DNA of 64,000 nt from Plectrocnemia conspersa (GCA_009617715.1 VTFK01000248.1:1-64000), one strand, 5' to 3'; positions 36,366-49,780 are shown, counted from the stretch's first letter. The notes: generated from the sequence alone by a model not told the origin. Program-made: numbers and translations.

Positions 36366-37975
36366 TAAACATTTCTAACTAAGGAGTCGCACGTTTATGA
36401 TTAATTGTTAGTCAAGATCCTATATTTTTTAATATGTTAAAATTTAAAATAACACTGGGGTGCAAACCAATGTCTTTCATGACTTAGTCATGACCATATT
36501 TATATCTTAAATTAATCTATAAATTTTATTAATAAAATATTTGTGTTTACTATAATTATTATTTTAATCAAATCAAAATATATTATTTAAATCAATAATT
36601 TATTATTTTAAATAAAAATGCTTTGAGAGTCATAAGAGATTATTTTGCAATATTTGTAAAAATATATGTATATTTTTATCCCATATTACGTGGAACAAAT
36701 GTTTTTAATATTATTTTAAATGTATTACTATAGATTAGGAGCCGCTGATATAAACTATAATTTGTTTTATAGTAACAAAATATGTTAAAACATTACACGC
36801 GTTTTTGCGTGATAGTGAAACTTTGCTGTCAGCCCGTTCACGCGTTTTCAGGGGTTCAAAATAATATAATTTAAGCTTATATAATGATGATTACAGTTTT
36901 ATTTAGAGCTTTTATAATTTATATTTTTTTATTATTTTTGGAGTGTTGAAAAATGACACTTTCTGGCAAAACATTCCAAATTAATCGAGTTGTTTTATTA
37001 TTTTGTATGATTACCTGGTCGTTTGCACTTTATTACGTAGACATTCATTCATTACACTAGGCTTTTTAAAGTCATACTTGATTCAGAAATCGCAGTCAAT
37101 AAACATATTTGACAACAACATTTCATGCAGTTTTTGAATAAATTATTGTTTCATCGATACTCGCCTAATAAGAATACACAAAGAAAATGTGTATATTTAA
37201 GAATACTAATTATTTTAACTGACCAACGTATTGTTTCTGTAAAAATAATAAACAATACGTTATTTATTATTTTTTTATAGATGGATTTTTATTAGTGAAT
37301 TAAATGCAATAAACGTGATTTAGTTATTTTTATGAAACTATAAATATTATGTGTACTGATTATGACTTCTAAGAATGTGCATAAATTGAACAAGTATAAT
37401 AAATTGGTAAGAATAGTATTGTTGTTTTTTAAAATGTAAAAGTCCTGTTTTTTTTTTCAAAAAAAAAGTAATTTGATTTTATAAGACATGTGGTTTAGTT
37501 AATACATTATTCTACTATACGTATAATTTCATTTTTTTTATTAATAAAAATTAAAGCCTTTATAATTTTCAAACTAATTCTATGTACTATATAAAAACTA
37601 TTTAATGGATACAATATTAGGAAAAAAAATATAAACTATTACTCTAAGTCTTTAGCACTATAATTATTATTAATACAAGACATACCAAAAAAATACATTT
37701 GTATTAACATGTCTTTAAAAAATAAAATTTGACATTATATGTTTTTTAAAAATACAAAAATATTTCAGCATTTTTATTGTAGTGGCTTATTGTATTTAAA
37801 ATGTAAAGATATTAAATTCTTACAAATTTTTATAAGACATCAACATAACACAACATACCCCCCACCATGAAAATTTTTTTAAGTACGTATTACATCAAAT
37901 AATATTTTATTTGATTTAAATTAATTGTACAATTAAAAGCAATAATTCAAGATCATAAATTATTTTCATAGGTCA
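36366..37975. other. AT-rich non-coding DNA
   Basis: No gene, RNA or defined repeat supported. Confidence 0.4.
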
Positions 37976-37979
37976 AGAG

Positions 37980-38290
37980 AGGCGCGATGGTCTCTGCGGT
38001 ATTTAGGCTGTTAGAACTTTTTGTCGGTCCCAGTCCGGACACAGCTCTCGACAACGGTACCTCTGATTTGGGGGTCGCTCAGGGGAGTTCACCCTCCTCA
38101 CTCTTTCACTTTCTCCGTCGGGATCAATAAACGAGCCGGCAACAGCTGATCGCGCCGGCCGACGCGCGAATGCTCCGCCAGCCCTTTGATTCATTCTGTA
38201 GTACTTTTCATAGTATCCCACCCGTCCCGCAGTGCACAACCACTGCACGTGGTCACTAAAACTATGCTATGACACCCCACCGACCATATA
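37980..38290 (-). other. GC-rich segment with an unassigned 81-codon ORF
   Basis: The ORF (38,248 to 38,003, minus strand) is the longest frame in an abrupt GC-rich block. Its translation is Arg-rich (ARRPARSAVAGSFIDPDGE, then NSPERPPNQRYRC) with no recognised domain. A possible donor AGAG|GTACCG occurs inside it. It shares the strand of the dystrophin exons, so an upstream exon is conceivable, but a transposon remnant is equally likely. Confidence 0.3.
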
Positions 38291-40135
38291 AAGCAACAAA
38301 ACAACACACATCAACGCTTTAACATACATTTCAATAGCAATTAAGAACGCCTGAAATAATACTTCAAACGAGGATATGAGCTAGTATTCACTCAAATTTC
38401 TCTACATCTTATCTATACGATAAGCTTAAATATAATTATTTTTCAAGAATAATTAGTGAATAAAATTTTAAAAATAATCGAAGAACCTTATGAAAAACTC
38501 AACATAATCGCATTTTTCAGGTCTATGTTCCACGAAATCGTACCTTAAAGTGTATTTAAAAACTTAATAAATAATGCTTAAAACGAGCCACACTAAAAAT
38601 GTGATTTTAATAACAAACCGTTTAGATATAAGCATATGCCACCTGAACATATATTAAGAAAGGAAGCGTCCGAGAAGTTGAATGATCTGCATTCAGGTGT
38701 TTTCTGCTGTGATACCTGCAAGTCCCCGGAAAAATGGGGGGCGCCAAATGTTTAGTTTAAAATTCGTTAAATTATAGTGGAGTTTTGTGCGCATACATCT
38801 ATTATTATAATTTTAAAAACTTTAAATAATAAACTTTAAGTAATAAGTTAAAATTGTATCCAAAATCATTTTCAATGACTCACTGAAATTAGTTTGAAAT
38901 TTTTCAACTATTTTTAAAAATCTTTAAATAAGCGTTTTTGTCAACTTGTCCTTAATAAATAATTAGCTTAATAATCTAGACAGAGATAATAATTTTGAGA
39001 AACTGAAAATGTTGTAGATGAACAGTACAGTAAATTTGGATTTTTCGGTGAAATTAAATTATCGTCAAAATAAATTTAATTTTACTTTAGGTTATGTTAA
39101 GTTTTGGAATATATGTTACAGTAAATGTGTATCATCAGTGAAAATATATTTTCACTGCTCAAACCTAACCATAAATCAAATTAAATTATACAGACATTAC
39201 AGACATTTTAAAGCAGGGTCCAGCATCAATTAAATTATATTTTCGGATATGATTTCGCAGAAACAATTTGTGATATTATATTTAACGTACACATTAAGCT
39301 TAAACTAGATTGTTTTAAAATAAAATATAAAAACATTTCTTCAAATTATATTTTAAGCTTAATTCTTAAGATTATCCTTTAAGAACAACTCAATATACAA
39401 CACGAGACACGTTTCGATTCTCTCGTATCCTTCTAAGCCTGATGCGAAGAATAAACACAATTTCGCAAGCTTTCTTTGGGTGTGTTTCGGTACAAAATTG
39501 AATTTACCCCCCATTATGGAAAGTTTGACTAAAGAAAAACGACAATAGCCAGCAGAATATTAAATTAAAAATTAGGCGAAGCTTGAGCGTACTACATTTA
39601 TAATAAATAGTTTCAACGGCAAAACTTTTCTTCGGACGAACTTGAGCTAAGATTTTTTTCAATTCTTAAGTAGCATCTCGTTCGACAATTTTTCTCTGAT
39701 TTTAATAATATACGCTGCGTCTTGAGCGAGTCAAACGGAATATACCTTTTCGTATAATTTCCCAGAGGAAAATATAAAAATTCATACAAAATAGATCTTG
39801 TCTATGTGAGTAATATACCTTTTTAATATTTCAAAAGCGTGTTTCGTTAAAGGCATAAGGATGTTTGTAATGTTTTGTGTGATTTGAGGGAAAAATAGAT
39901 CTGGGAAGCTTTCTGAAGTGGGAAATATCAGGGACAGTAGAAACAGAGTTAAATAAATAACCCTTATATGTATCTAAAAATAAGATTTCATTTAGATTCA
40001 TAGTATTCCATTTAAATTACATAGCATTTCAGGCCAAATTCAAAGAGATCCCTGTTAAGAAACGCTCTAGCGTTCATACTAAGATTTTCTATAACAGTAT
40101 AACGACTTACAGTGAGTGAGAATAGGATGAAGCAC
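38291..40135. other. AT-rich non-coding DNA
   Basis: No gene supported in this stretch. Confidence 0.4.
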
Positions 40136-40690
40136 ATATAAACCGAATTTTTACCGATATGAGAGCGCAAAAAACAATTATCCCTTCTCAGAAGTCAAAA
40201 ATCCACGTCAAAAGCAACGCTCGTTACCGTTACATATTAAATGAAACACATCTAAACCGAATTTTGGTCAATAGGAGGGCGCAAAAACAATTATCACTTC
40301 TCAGAAGTCGTTACCGAGCGTTCCCACTGCGACGGCGCCGACACGATTTTATTGCTTTTGACGTGATTTTTTGACTTCTGAGAAGTGATAATTGTTTTTT
40401 GCGCCCTCCTATTGGTCAAAATTCGGTTTGAATATAATTTGATCAACCCTCTTATATTAGAAGTCCATAATAATATCGGTAAGGATTTATATTTTTAATA
40501 CATACAGTAATAATGTGACGTCTGTCTGTTTTTCTTCTTCCGCTTATTTTCCCCTGAGAGATGAGTTGGCTTAGTTTGTATTTTGGACTTGCCTTAAAGA
40601 AAGTTCTTTTAGAACTCTCTGTTTGAACAGAAAATGAACGTTTCGCAACTGTCAAATTGAGTTTCCATATAATTTTACTAGTGCTTATCA
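40136..40690 (-). mobile_element. Foldback/MITE family, copy B
   Basis: On the minus strand it reads GACAGTTGCGAAACG, a CCAACTCATCTCTCAGG block, TCTAATATAAGAGGGTTGAT, then the core. The core forms an inverted repeat of about 50 bp arms: CAATAGGAGGGCGC at about 40,270 and GCGCCCTCCTATTG at about 40,400. The centre holds CACTGCGACGGCGCCGAC. A further partial core lies at 40,147-40,220. The leading part matches copy A over several hundred bases, so this is one family. Confidence 0.75.
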
Positions 40691-40866
40691 ATTAAATTAT
40701 ATTATTGTTAAGAGAAATATATATTTACTAGTGAAATGTATTTGAATTTCACTAGTGAAAATATACCTTTATAGAAAAATACAAATTTACTGTAACATTT
40801 GTACATCGTATGTAAATAAATAATGCATATATTACTTAAAATCATAAGGCGTGTGGTGCGCACGCT

Positions 40867-40925
40867 TTTATCTCTCACTCACTCGCATTTAACACGCGAG
40901 CGAGCGAAAGGGAAAGTATCACACC
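40867..40925. repeat. Short GC-rich repeat shared with 44.5 kb
   Basis: On the minus strand GATACTTTCCCTTTCGCTCG and CTCGCGTGTTAAATGCGAG match GATACTTCCCCTTTCGCTCT and CTCGCGTGTTAAGTGACGAG at 44,509-44,551 on the plus strand. About 40 bp are shared, too long for chance. Confidence 0.6.
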
Positions 40926-40961
40926 GCACGCACCTGACGTACGATATCCCAAAAATAAAAA

Positions 40962-41870
40962 TACGCTGATGATACAGCTATTTTAAGTAGTGATTACGGT
41001 CTTAAACTAAACGTGAATAAAATACAAAAATCTTTTGAAATATTAAATACATATTTTAAGAGATGGAAAATAAAAATCAACCATATTAAAACAGAAGCAA
41101 TTATTTTGACAAAACGTAGACAAACTTTGTCACCACCTCTTCTAAATTAAGAGGGCAATATAAATATTTGGGCTTAAGCCTGTACTCCAAGCTTAAATTT
41201 AATAAACATATTTTTGGAATTTCGCTTTAAATTGCTTGCCGCCATTGCGGCTTTTAGACCGATATTCAATAGAAAAAGCGCTAACTATAAAAAATGAATT
41301 AGACCCATTTTAAGATATGCCTATGTGTGAAGTATCACCAGTAATATTTTTTATTTTTAAATTTAAAGTCATTCAAAATAAAAAGAATATATAATACACC
41401 TTTTTATACTAATCTTAAAAATATAAATATTCACTTTTATACCAGAAAATATTATAAAAATATCTCGCAAAACAACACTAACCCACTAATTTCATGTATA
41501 GGTGAGTACTATAAAAACAACATTAAATTTAAATACAAGCACAAAATGCCAAAGCACATATTGGTTTAGAGACTAAAGACAACATATCATTAATTCCAGT
41601 TCTTTAATGAAATGTACTAAATTGTTTTCTTGTGTTTCCTGTGTAATAATTTTACTTTCGCTTAAATTGTAAAAGGTTTGTATTTTTTCTCTTAAATTAT
41701 AACCACAAACGTTTAGTTTTATATTTTTATTTTTTATTAAATTTAGCTAATAACTAATTGTAAACATGAAAATGGTTATAAACCAATAAAATGTATATTA
41801 TATGTATATAATTAGTATGTCTGTGAAATTATTTATATTATTGAAATAAAAGTATTTTAAAAAAATACGG
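40962..41870 (+). pseudogene. Second LINE (jockey-like) reverse transcriptase fragment
   Basis: The fragment opens at the catalytic YADD (40,962-40,973) followed by TAILSSD. It continues with LNTYFKRWKIKIN and KTEAIILTKRRQ, the usual segment after YADD in jockey-type LINEs. Later pieces KYLGLSL and LLAAIAAFRPIF are separated by stops and frameshifts. The remnant ends near 41,866 in an A-rich tail after ATGAAAATGGTTATAAACC. It is 5'-truncated and heavily decayed. Related 3' sequence appears at 54,250-54,490. Confidence 0.8.
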
Positions 41871-44280
41871 TGAACTTGAGTCAGAATAAATATTAAATAA
41901 ATGTGTTTTTAATGTTACTGTTAAGTTGTTAGAATATTTTGGGACGCTTTATAACTTTCAATATTTATTTTTAATCACGCTGTATCTCAGCACAGTAAAA
42001 ATACAATCTATTTACTCTCTGTATAAAATGACAATTATTTAAAAATATTACTATATTCATAGATAAAAAATATCATTTTTTTAATATATAATTCCCTGCG
42101 CTTATATTATTTTCACTTAGAATGGAAGCTTAAGCACTCGCAGAGACAATTATTATGAATAGATGTGGATTCAGAGAATCGAAAAATAATATAAAGTACA
42201 TCTCATTCTTCAAAGGACACTGGAAGAAGAAGCGCTTTTTGACTTTATTGTCATCCGAGCATACGAAGCTTTTAAAAAATAAGCATTTGAGACATAGATA
42301 TATACAGAGCAAGAAAAAGTTGGCAGCCCTAGTCGCATCGCGTTCTTGGATTTCTAGCGGCCATAACTATCAGGCTTTGGAATTTTAGAAATTGAACAAT
42401 CAGAGATTCCATGACGCACGCACACTAAGCATACGAAGCATACGTCAAACACTGAATATAATATAAACAAACACGAAGCTGAAAGCGCGAAGCGTTCTAC
42501 CAACATATACAAGAAGCAACAACAAAGCCTGGGGCCACGCGACGGACAAATGTTTGGACACAACTTACGTTTCGGCAAACAGTGAACGCTCATCGACGAA
42601 ATTAACTAAATATATACATATATAAGGTGTGAGTGTTTATTCGAGGATGTATAATGGATGTGTGTGAAGGCGTCGTGTTTGTGCAGAGAGAGCCGTGCGT
42701 CTATCGACCTCTTTGTGCGAGACTAGATACAGACCTAACCTCGCTTTTGCCGGTTTTTGGAAACGGGGAGGGACGCCCTGAATGACGGGGTGGGGGTGCG
42801 CCGCGGCGATGGTGGGGGTAAAGGGACTCCCCTACCGCCCGGGACGGGATGGGCAATAACTCGGAAAAGTTTCGCACGTAGCCCTTAACTTCCGATGGAC
42901 GATCAATTTTCATTATTGTCCAAAAATTGAATTCGCGGACCGCAGATGTGCTCGACGATAATTTATTTGTAAGCGATGGCCGACAGATGGCGAAAAGTTT
43001 CATAATGCCTTTAGGCAGTTCATCAAATGATTCAACCACCCTCAAAAAAATGCTACCCGAGAATATCAGATGTGTGAGTATAAAATACAGCACTATTAGA
43101 GTGCAAATTAAAATCATGAGGGTACCATAAATCTTCTCATCTTAATTACAAATAACTCTGAGCGAATAGTTCAGCCTTAGAATTTGTAATATGTTACCTT
43201 AGCATAAAATTTATTTTAAAAATAGTTATTACTTTAAGAAACATATACATATTTTTATTTATATATAAGCAGACCACATTTATAAAAAAATAGTTCAACA
43301 TTTGTACACGTGTAAAGATTGATTCAACTTTAGTTTCCAATTTTTTTTTTAAACAAATTTAAAGATATTTTTTTACTAATCGAACATTTTATATATTTCA
43401 TTAATTATGAAAAATAATATTAATTATCGATCCTTTCGATATTTTTTTCGTAGTTTAACAATACTTAATTGAGCAAAACAACTTTTTTCCAACATCTGAA
43501 AGGCAATTTTCAGACCATGAAAAGCAATAAAATGGTAAATATTCAACAGAAGTTTTAAAACTTAAAATTAGATATTTCTGATTGACTGCGGATTAATATC
43601 ATAGCTAATGATAAACAATATTCGACACACAAACGAGATTTTAACAAAGCAGGTAGTTATCAAATTAGGCGGTTAGAGAGACATAAAAATAATAATAAAA
43701 AGTAATTCAACTGTAATTAAATCGAGAGCTAAAATAGTAAATAGATATTTTTATTCATAGAAACAATTTAAATTTTAAAATATCTCGATACCGATTTTAA
43801 ATGTCTCAAAAAAAATAATCAATGAAAAAAATGGTAAGTACTCAAAGGGATAACCTAAAGCATTTGAAACTTTTCAGAGAAAAACTTTGTCATTCTCGAA
43901 AAATAAGTAAATGGTAACAATTGAAAGGGCTTAAATATATAATCAGCTTTCGAGAAACATTTCTAAAAAATCTTAAGAACATAAAATTAAATTGCCAATT
44001 AATTTTCATTTTTAACCAATACTATTTTTAAAGCCGAATTCAAAGAATTAATTTCACATCGAAAAAGATTATTGTTAGATTATTGTTTTGTGTACCTCAA
44101 ACAACACTAAAAAATATATATGTATCTACTGGTAAAAGTGTATTCCGATATGATTTCACTGAAATTTCTATGAAAATATGTACTGCAACATATATTTTTA
44201 TGTGCTATAAATATATACTTAATTAATAAATTATTTTACAAGCTAATTGTACTAATAAGTTTATATAACAGCAACTATAA
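41871..44280. other. Non-coding DNA with a GC-rich patch at 42.7-42.96 kb
   Basis: The patch at 42,700-42,960 gives a 138-codon minus-strand ORF. Its translation changes from hydrophobic AT-driven sequence to Pro/Arg-rich GC-driven sequence and shows no domain, so I do not call a gene. It could be a promoter-type island. The rest is AT-rich. Confidence 0.4.
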
Positions 44281-44660
44281 TGCCTGCACTACACTCTCTG
44301 GAAGTTGGCCAAGGTTAGCCAAGGACAGAAAATATAGCGAGTTACTTCGGTTGAGTTCGGTTCTGCCCGCTCTAAAATCTCTCGGAAGTTATCCGAGGTT
44401 ACCAAGAACGGGAGGTAAAGTGGGGGTAATTGGCCAGCTTCGAGCGCTTCCGAACATTGTCGGCAAAAGGACCGAAGTCGGAGCTGCTCCTTCGAGCGCG
44501 AGCGGTAAGATACTTCCCCTTTCGCTCTCTCGCGTGTTAAGTGACGAGAGTGATAGAAATAATGATATGTTGTTTCGCAAACTGAGATAGAACGAGTAAC
44601 TCGGTTCAATTTCAGTATGCGCGTATGCGTCCTATGGTCAACACGCATGTCGAGCTCCTG
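44280..44660. other. GC-richer segment with internal duplication
   Basis: TCTGGAAGTTGGCCAAGGTT at about 44,297 and TCTCGGAAGTTATCCGAGGT at about 44,380 are related halves. Overlapping ORFs on both strands (up to 127 codons) carry no recognised domain. Part of the segment is the repeat shared with 40.87 kb, which points to repetitive DNA. Confidence 0.4.
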
Positions 44661-45620
44661 CATCGTGGTCACGTGGTCAAGTTATAATACCACATGCTTA
44701 TCGGGGATTTCAACAGACTCTTACTGACATCTTTGAATATTTTAGGGCACCAAAAGGGATTAATTATATTTTTGATAGTATATTCTTTTAACAGATATCG
44801 TTATTATATTTTTTTTCATATAAAATTAAATAATTAGTGGTACTTGATTTTGTTAAAAAATTCGTTTCGAATATCCATATGTATTTTCCTAGATCGGTTT
44901 ATATAAATGTCACACCATAACGAATTCTTATTTAGAATCGATGGCGACAAATTGTAGGATAGTCACAGATGTGGTGTTCGTATTCTGAAGTATCATTTTT
45001 ATGCCTTATGGCATTTTGCAAAAGCCGACAATGATTTTGCGTAAATTAAATATTTACGAACGAAAAGTTTTCACTGATATTGTATTTGTGAGTGCCCACA
45101 CAAACTTTTATAATTAACAGTAGCGTAATTTTAATAATGTGACAATTTAAAAATTGCGACTATTTGGCACATTTTTCGATCACGCGCAAATATGCCGGCT
45201 GTACGTGACAGAAGCCGCTGTCCGGACGTCATTCACGCCCGCCGTCCGTACGGCATATTAAATTTGCGACAGTGTGGTAGCTTACTCGTAGTCGTAAGTT
45301 TGGCCGATTTATTTTTAATGTGAATTGGCAATACAATTTCGACAGTCACTTTTCTAGATTATAAATAAATATAAAATAATTGTTTTTAGTAACAATTTTT
45401 AGATTTAGACATTGAATCTTTGTGTCACGCCCGTTGCTCTTATTTTTTTAAATAAAAAACTAATTTGTAACACTATTTTTAAGTCAAGCTAAAATTGTTA
45501 TCAGAAACAACTTGAACGATAATAAACATGTACTTTTATCTCTAAACATTAAAAAACATATATAAAATAATCTAAAACTCGTTAACTACTGGTATTTAAA
45601 AAATATTTAACTACTGATAT
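44661..45620. other. Region upstream of carboxypeptidase 1
   Basis: Mostly AT-rich. A GC-rich patch at 45,175-45,300 is bounded by inverted AATATGCCG and CGGCATATT and contains GCCGTCCGTACGGC. No gene is supported. Confidence 0.4.
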
Positions 45621-45632
45621 CATTTTTTTCCA

Positions 45633-45640
45633 TATAAAAG
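45633..45640 (+). promoter_or_regulatory. TATA box of carboxypeptidase 1
   Basis: TATAAAAG lies 54 bases before the start codon. A TCATT initiator-like word at 45,654-45,658 gives a plausible start of a short leader. Confidence 0.6.
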
Positions 45641-45686
45641 GTACAATTCATTGTCATTAAAAATTAGAATAATAATAACTTGAACG

Positions 45687-47230
45687 ATGTACGGAAAAAT
45701 TCTGATACTTCTATGTATAACTTCGGCTTTTAAAATTGCTTTTGGTGAAAAAGTTAGATATGACGGATATAAAGTTTACACAGTTTATCCAAATAAAGAG
45801 CAATTAGAAGCACTAATGAGATTAGAAAGCAGTGGTATATATGACTTTTGGAGTGAAGTTGAAATAATGGTCAAACCAAAGAACCAAGTAGAATTTATGG
45901 AAACAATGAAATCCTACGGAATTGAGGCTAAAATTACGATTGAAGATGTTCAAAGGTTAGTTTGAAAATCAATATGAATGTGCTAATTAGTCGCTGTTAA
46001 ATTTATTGTTTTTAGGATAATTGAAAATAGCACAATTACTAAACAATATGACAAAAATATGTCATGGGAAAATTACCATACATTGGAGGAAATACACGCT
46101 TGGATGGACTCTTTAGCAGAAAAATATCCCGAGTTTGTTAAGATTGTATCAGCGGGAAAGTCGTACGAGAAGCGAGACTTGAAAGGATTAAAACTGACGT
46201 TTAGCTCTGAAAGTAAAAAAATAGTGTTTATAGAAGGAGGCATTCATGCCAGGGAATGGATAAGTCCTGCCACAGTCACTTATCTCATAAACGAATTGTT
46301 AACTAACCAAAATCCAGAGTTTAAGAAACTTGTGTCGCGAGTCGATTGGTACATATTTCCGATAATCAATCCAGATGGTTATGTTTACACCCATGAAAAG
46401 GTATATTTGATTTTTTCTTACGATCTATTTTTATGGTATTTATATTTTATATTTTAATAGGATAGGTTATGGCGTAAGAATAGAAGACCCATCGGCAAAG
46501 AATATGGAGTTGATCTCAATAGAAATTGGAATTATAAATGGGGAGGTAATTTTATAAATATTTATTATCTATATATATGTATATAATATTTTTCAATAAT
46601 TTTAGAGATTGGTACAGAGTCAAATCCAAGCGAATACACTTATGGGGGCCCAAATGCTTTTTCAGAATTAGAGTCTCAAGGAATATCCAAATTTATAGCT
46701 GAAAATGCCGCAAAAATGGTCGCTTATATAGCATTCCATTCTTTTCACCAAACTATGATAATCCCTTATGCAGATTCAGACGCTCATCTTGATAATTATG
46801 ACGAACTTGTATGTATTACATGATATTGTATGATTCTGCATATATTTCAATAAATTAATGAGTGTTTAAAAATAGGAAACGATCGGCATAAAAGCTATAA
46901 GGGCATTGAAATCAACGCATGGTACAAATTACACTACTGGTACTGCTCCCATCAATTTAGGTTGTAAGTAATCATCATATATTGTATTTATTATAAACAT
47001 TTTAAAATACGATACAATGTTTATTTTCAGATGGTCATTCTGGTGGTAGTGTTGATTGGACCAAATTTACATATAAAACCCCTATAACTTATACGATAGA
47101 ATTAAGACCGAAGGATGCTAATAATGGGGGTTTTGTTTTGCCCCCCGAGCAAATTATTCCAAACTGCGAGGAAATTATGAATGCTCTTGTAGTGATTTTG
47201 AAAGAAATGAAATCTGAAGAACATATTTAA
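45687..47230 (+). CDS. Secreted M14A zinc procarboxypeptidase, copy 1 (A-type)
   Basis: Six exons can be joined without breaks: 45,687-45,955, 46,016-46,400, 46,461-46,545, 46,606-46,808, 46,876-46,963 and 47,031-47,230, giving 409 residues. All introns are GT-AG and short (51-67 bases). Residues 1-20 are a signal peptide, about 21-100 the inhibitory activation peptide ([11 protein letters not shown]...), and the rest the catalytic domain. Zinc ligands are His167 and Glu170 (IHARE) and His291 (AFHSF). NRNW carries the substrate-binding Asn/Arg pair, Tyr344 is the Tyr248 equivalent and Glu367 (TYTIELR) the general base. Val351 at the pocket base predicts cleavage of C-terminal hydrophobic residues. 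Unusually, both cysteines of the conserved disulfide are missing (NPS replaces the second). Likely an extracellular digestive enzyme. Very confident of family; specificity is inferred. Confidence 0.95.
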
Positions 47231-47236
47231 AATAAA
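47231..47236 (+). terminator. Poly(A) signal of carboxypeptidase 1
   Basis: AATAAA begins on the base right after the stop codon, implying a very short 3' untranslated region. Another AATAAA is at 47,296. Confidence 0.5.
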
Positions 47237-47367
47237 GCTACAATACACTCAACTTTTGATTTACGCAGTAGATACGTTTCAGTAAATATCGCGTAATAAA
47301 ACGATCGAATAATATTCATGAGTATTTTTAAACGTTTCTTTAAATTATAAAATAAATTAGCAAAATC

Positions 47368-47585
47368 ATCAGCGATACGCATGCACCCAAAAAACTCAGG
47401 ACTCACTGCACGGGCAGTGAGAGAGGTTACAGATGTAGAGAAAATGCAAAAAGTGAGAGTAATCTAATAACGTGTATGTTTCATTTTATTATTTAATTTA
47501 TGTTAATTTTTTACACAAATATATTCTATATATTTTGAGTTTGAAAAAATGTTATTTCTTAACTGCAAAAATTAAGGGGTTAAGT
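47368..47585 (+). repeat. Dispersed repeat R1, copy 2
   Basis: Matches 18,798-18,985 in the order CAGCGATACGCATGCACCC, GGGCAGTGAGAGAGGTTAC, TGCAAAAAGT and GCAAAAATTAAGGGG. It lies just downstream of carboxypeptidase 1. Confidence 0.6.
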
Positions 47586-49780
47586 GTAGTTTAAAAATTA
47601 TGTTTGTAAAAATTTTAAATTATGTATATATTATAAATTATACTTGAATGTATATTAGCATTAACATACATATTTTTATGTAATATTTAATAAAAGCCTA
47701 AATATAACTAAAAAAATTATAATTAAGCCAAGTGTTTTTATTATATTTGACAATTATTGTTACGGCGGTTAAGTATCTACTGAATAGACGATAAAGAATT
47801 GTTTGTAGATTTTTGCACCTGTGTGCAAGTGCCTAAAAGAAAAATAGAGGACTAATACACAATAATATATAAAAATAAAAATAAGGAAGTAACAAAAATT
47901 TACAAATTTGTAAAATCTTGAAAATTATATAAAAATTTTAATTACAAAAATTCTTAACTTTTGATAAAAAAATTGTCTGACTTTTTAGCGAAATTTGTCC
48001 ACCAAAAATCATTATAAAAAAATTAGGAAATTTCATTTTCTATTGAAATTTTTGCCAAAACTTTAAATTTTTCTTAACACATGCTCGACCGTAGATAGTT
48101 TTTTATAAGTTTTAATTGTAAAAAAGATCTTTCTCCCTTGGCTACTGAAATGAGCGAAGTCATTAGTATTTTTAATGCGATAAATGCATTTTGAAATCAA
48201 GTGTTTTAATTTTTACAATTTTTTTAAAATTACTTCTACTATCACGTTTTTTAACTCAAGATTAAAATGTCATGATGCAGTAAGAATATCATAATGGTCA
48301 GATTTGTAACAAAAAAAATTAAAAAATTAATATATTTTGCTATCCGCACCTTTCGGTAGAACGGCCAATTATAAATAGGTGCCGTTATGTAGTTTTTTCA
48401 TAAACAAATTTTCATAACAATCTGAAATGCACGTGATAACTTTTCTCTTTTATGTCGGGTACTTAGGTTTAACTTGCATAGGCTATCTAACTATTTTAAG
48501 AGTCTAGGAAAATTTATCGCTGCCAGCAATTAGTCGCTAGCATATTTTACCGGCTAAAAGCAACGAGATGTGTTTATAAAGACTCGCTTATCCATTGGTT
48601 ATTTAATGGCTTGGCAAGTGCAAAAAAATGTCTATGAAGCTCAATTTGACAGTTGCGAAACGTCTATATGATGTTCAAACCCAAACCTAACCGAAACGAA
48701 TCAATCTAATATTAGTTCAAAAACTCCGATTAGTTTTATAACTTTCATTAGGTTAAAGTTATATTTCAATAGTATAAATATAATATAAATATAATCACTA
48801 ACTAGGCCAGTTAAAATGTATCAAACAACTGATTTATAATTTTACTAAGCAATATCAGTAAAACTGTATTTATTCACTGCGCAGATGGTAAAAATAAAAC
48901 CCATAGATTATTTTTAATTTACAATGACTAACAAATGTTCACCGTTTTACATACCTGTAAAATCCTTTATTGCGTGAAATAGGCAAAAATTTCCTGATTT
49001 TCGCCGTTTTTTATTCATAAATTAGGCAAATTATTTGCCGAATGCGTGAATTGGGCTTTTTTTTGCTTATTTCGTGCATAAAAGCACTTCGGTAATGTTA
49101 TTCATAACTAGACTAAATGTCATTTCATTATAAAAAAATAAATCAATCTACAGTGATGTTCATCTTCATAAAAGAATGACAAAAAAATAAAGAACATACG
49201 CACAAATTTCATTATTCGCTATTTTAGACATGTTAAGTGCAAGCGAGCGTTGTTCAGATTAGTGAACACCCCATGAATCGTTGCGTATGGGGCGGACGTT
49301 CACTGGGAATTACTTGATTTAGTTCATATTTCATTTAAAACCATATATCTGCCAATCAAGCAAATAAAATGTTTTTACACGAACCACTATTTTTAACAGC
49401 AATACTATTCATATACTTTACAGGAACAAACAAATTAGACCATTCAATAAATGTGGCGTTTCGCAACTGTCAAAAATTACATACATTCAGCAGAATCTAT
49501 GCTTAATTCTTGAATAAAGTAACAGGTTTACACTTTTCATAAATTATGCAATTTTTTGTCAATTCGGTGTTCTTAAATACATATTGAATATACTTCAATA
49601 AATTTATTAACATTTATATACATATATTTAATAGTCTAAGCAATATTAAAATATAATACATTATAAATTAAATTTAAAAAATCTTGATAATTAAAAATAT
49701 TTTATGGCACAATAAATCTAAGTATATTTTTTATGATCCTAAAATACAATCGCTACATTTATTAGGATATTAAATAAGAC
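47586..49780. other. Spacer between the two carboxypeptidase genes
   Basis: AT-rich, no gene. It holds a partial copy of the foldback-family leader at 48,640-48,770 and a short inverse match (GTTTCGCAACTGTC) near 49,466. Confidence 0.5.
48638..48770 (+). mobile_element. Foldback family leader fragment
   Basis: TTTGACAGTTGCGAAACG and TTCAAACCCAAACCTAACC match the leading part of copies A and B. The inverted core is missing. Confidence 0.5.

Noticed and set aside
42701..43117. 138-codon minus-strand ORF
   Set aside because: Translation switches from AT-driven to GC-driven residues with no motif; better explained as an island with few stops.
44289..44672. 127-codon minus-strand ORF
   Set aside because: Lies in a segment with internal duplication and a dispersed repeat, and a competing plus-strand ORF covers the same bases.
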